This document shows, one piece after another, positions 6,358 to 6,543 of a stretch of DNA of 6,543 nucleotides (positions within the stretch are counted from its first letter, which is position 1; each line of letters opens with the position of its first letter). A model generated the notes under the pieces. That model saw only the letters and a program-made list of their open reading frames with translations, ran no database searches and had not been told where the DNA came from. The position numbers and the translations under genes are program-made. This stretch comes from Clostridia bacterium. GTDB lineage: Bacteria > Bacillota > Clostridia > DUPQ01. Where the stretch lies: NCBI GenBank assembly GCA_028690885.1, contig JAQVAJ010000094.1, positions 1 through 6,543 of the forward strand, read 5' to 3'.

Positions 6358-6543
6358 ATGGGTTTAGAAAAAATAAAGTGTTTTGTACTAGATATGGATG
6401 GAACTATTTATCTTGGAAATAGTCTTTTTCCTTACACCAAGCATTTTTTGGAAGTTGCAGAAAAATGCGGTATTGATATTTGGTACTATACTAATAATTC
6501 ATCTAAGAATGCAAAATTTTATGTAGAAAAATTAAAAAGAATG
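6358..6543 (+). CDS. HAD-IIA (NagD-like) hydrolase, N-terminal part only
   Basis: The window shows the first 62 codons, and the frame is open to the right edge. HAD motif I reads FVLDMDGTIYLGN (9-21), with Asp12 as the predicted phosphoaspartyl nucleophile and Asp14 as the acid/base. Motif II is Thr45 in YTNNSSKNAKFY. The DMDGT-IYLGN plus TNNSS pairing is typical of subfamily IIA, which includes NagD, AraL and p-nitrophenyl or phosphoglycolate phosphatases. These are usually cytoplasmic phosphatases of small sugar phosphates or related metabolites. The cap domain and motifs III and IV lie outside the window, so the substrate cannot be inferred. The gene is 12 bases downstream of the flavoprotein gene and is probably the third gene of the leuS operon. 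Confidence 0.9.
   Translation, partial: MGLEKIKCFVLDMDGTIYLGNSLFPYTKHFLEVAEKCGIDIWYYTNNSSKNAKFYVEKLKRM

Overview
The window is AT-rich, uses TGA only as a stop, and has strong GGAGG-type ribosome binding sites and near-consensus sigma-A promoters. Its proteins look like those of low-GC Firmicutes: a Clostridia-style lipoprotein with a Thr/Glu linker, a Bacillus/Clostridium-type LeuRS without the large leucine-specific insertion, and a small two-helix membrane protein. The best reading is a chromosomal segment of an anaerobic Clostridia-class bacterium (Bacillota). No genus can be named. No rRNA, tRNA, CRISPR array, transposase or phage gene is visible.

Layout. Positions 1-136 hold the end of an unassigned upstream region and a promoter with both hexamers at consensus. 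That promoter drives a small protein of unknown function with a disordered N-terminus and two membrane helices (152-559). A possible 28-codon reading frame overlaps its stop. This gene converges on a minus-strand gene for a lipid-anchored extracellular solute-binding protein of the LplA/YtcQ-like ABC-transporter type (731-2461). A 14-bp perfect palindrome at 690-717 lies between them. It is a good terminator for the minus-strand gene and may also serve the plus strand. The binding protein has its own promoter and an inverted repeat touching its ribosome binding site. No permease or ATPase gene lies in the window.

An AT-rich divergent intergenic region of 411 bp (2462-2872) carries promoters for both flanking genes. 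To its right is a tightly packed plus-strand operon. It starts with leucyl-tRNA synthetase (leuS, 2873-5278), followed by a CbrA/geranylgeranyl-reductase-type flavoprotein whose start codon overlaps or nearly touches the leuS stop (5278-6345). Twelve bases later comes a HAD-IIA (NagD-like) phosphatase that runs off the right edge (6358-6543).

How the genes fit together. leuS is housekeeping translation. The flavoprotein and the phosphatase are co-transcribed with it but have no obvious link to leucine charging. The CbrA-like enzyme probably acts on an isoprenoid or another lipid-like substrate. The solute-binding protein imports an unidentified ligand, probably a sugar or oligosaccharide, using a permease encoded elsewhere. 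I see no convincing new multi-gene system. The items most worth a second look are the leuS-cbrA-like-HAD operon, the orphan binding protein with its slippage-prone linker and leader hairpin, and the uncharacterised two-helix membrane protein.
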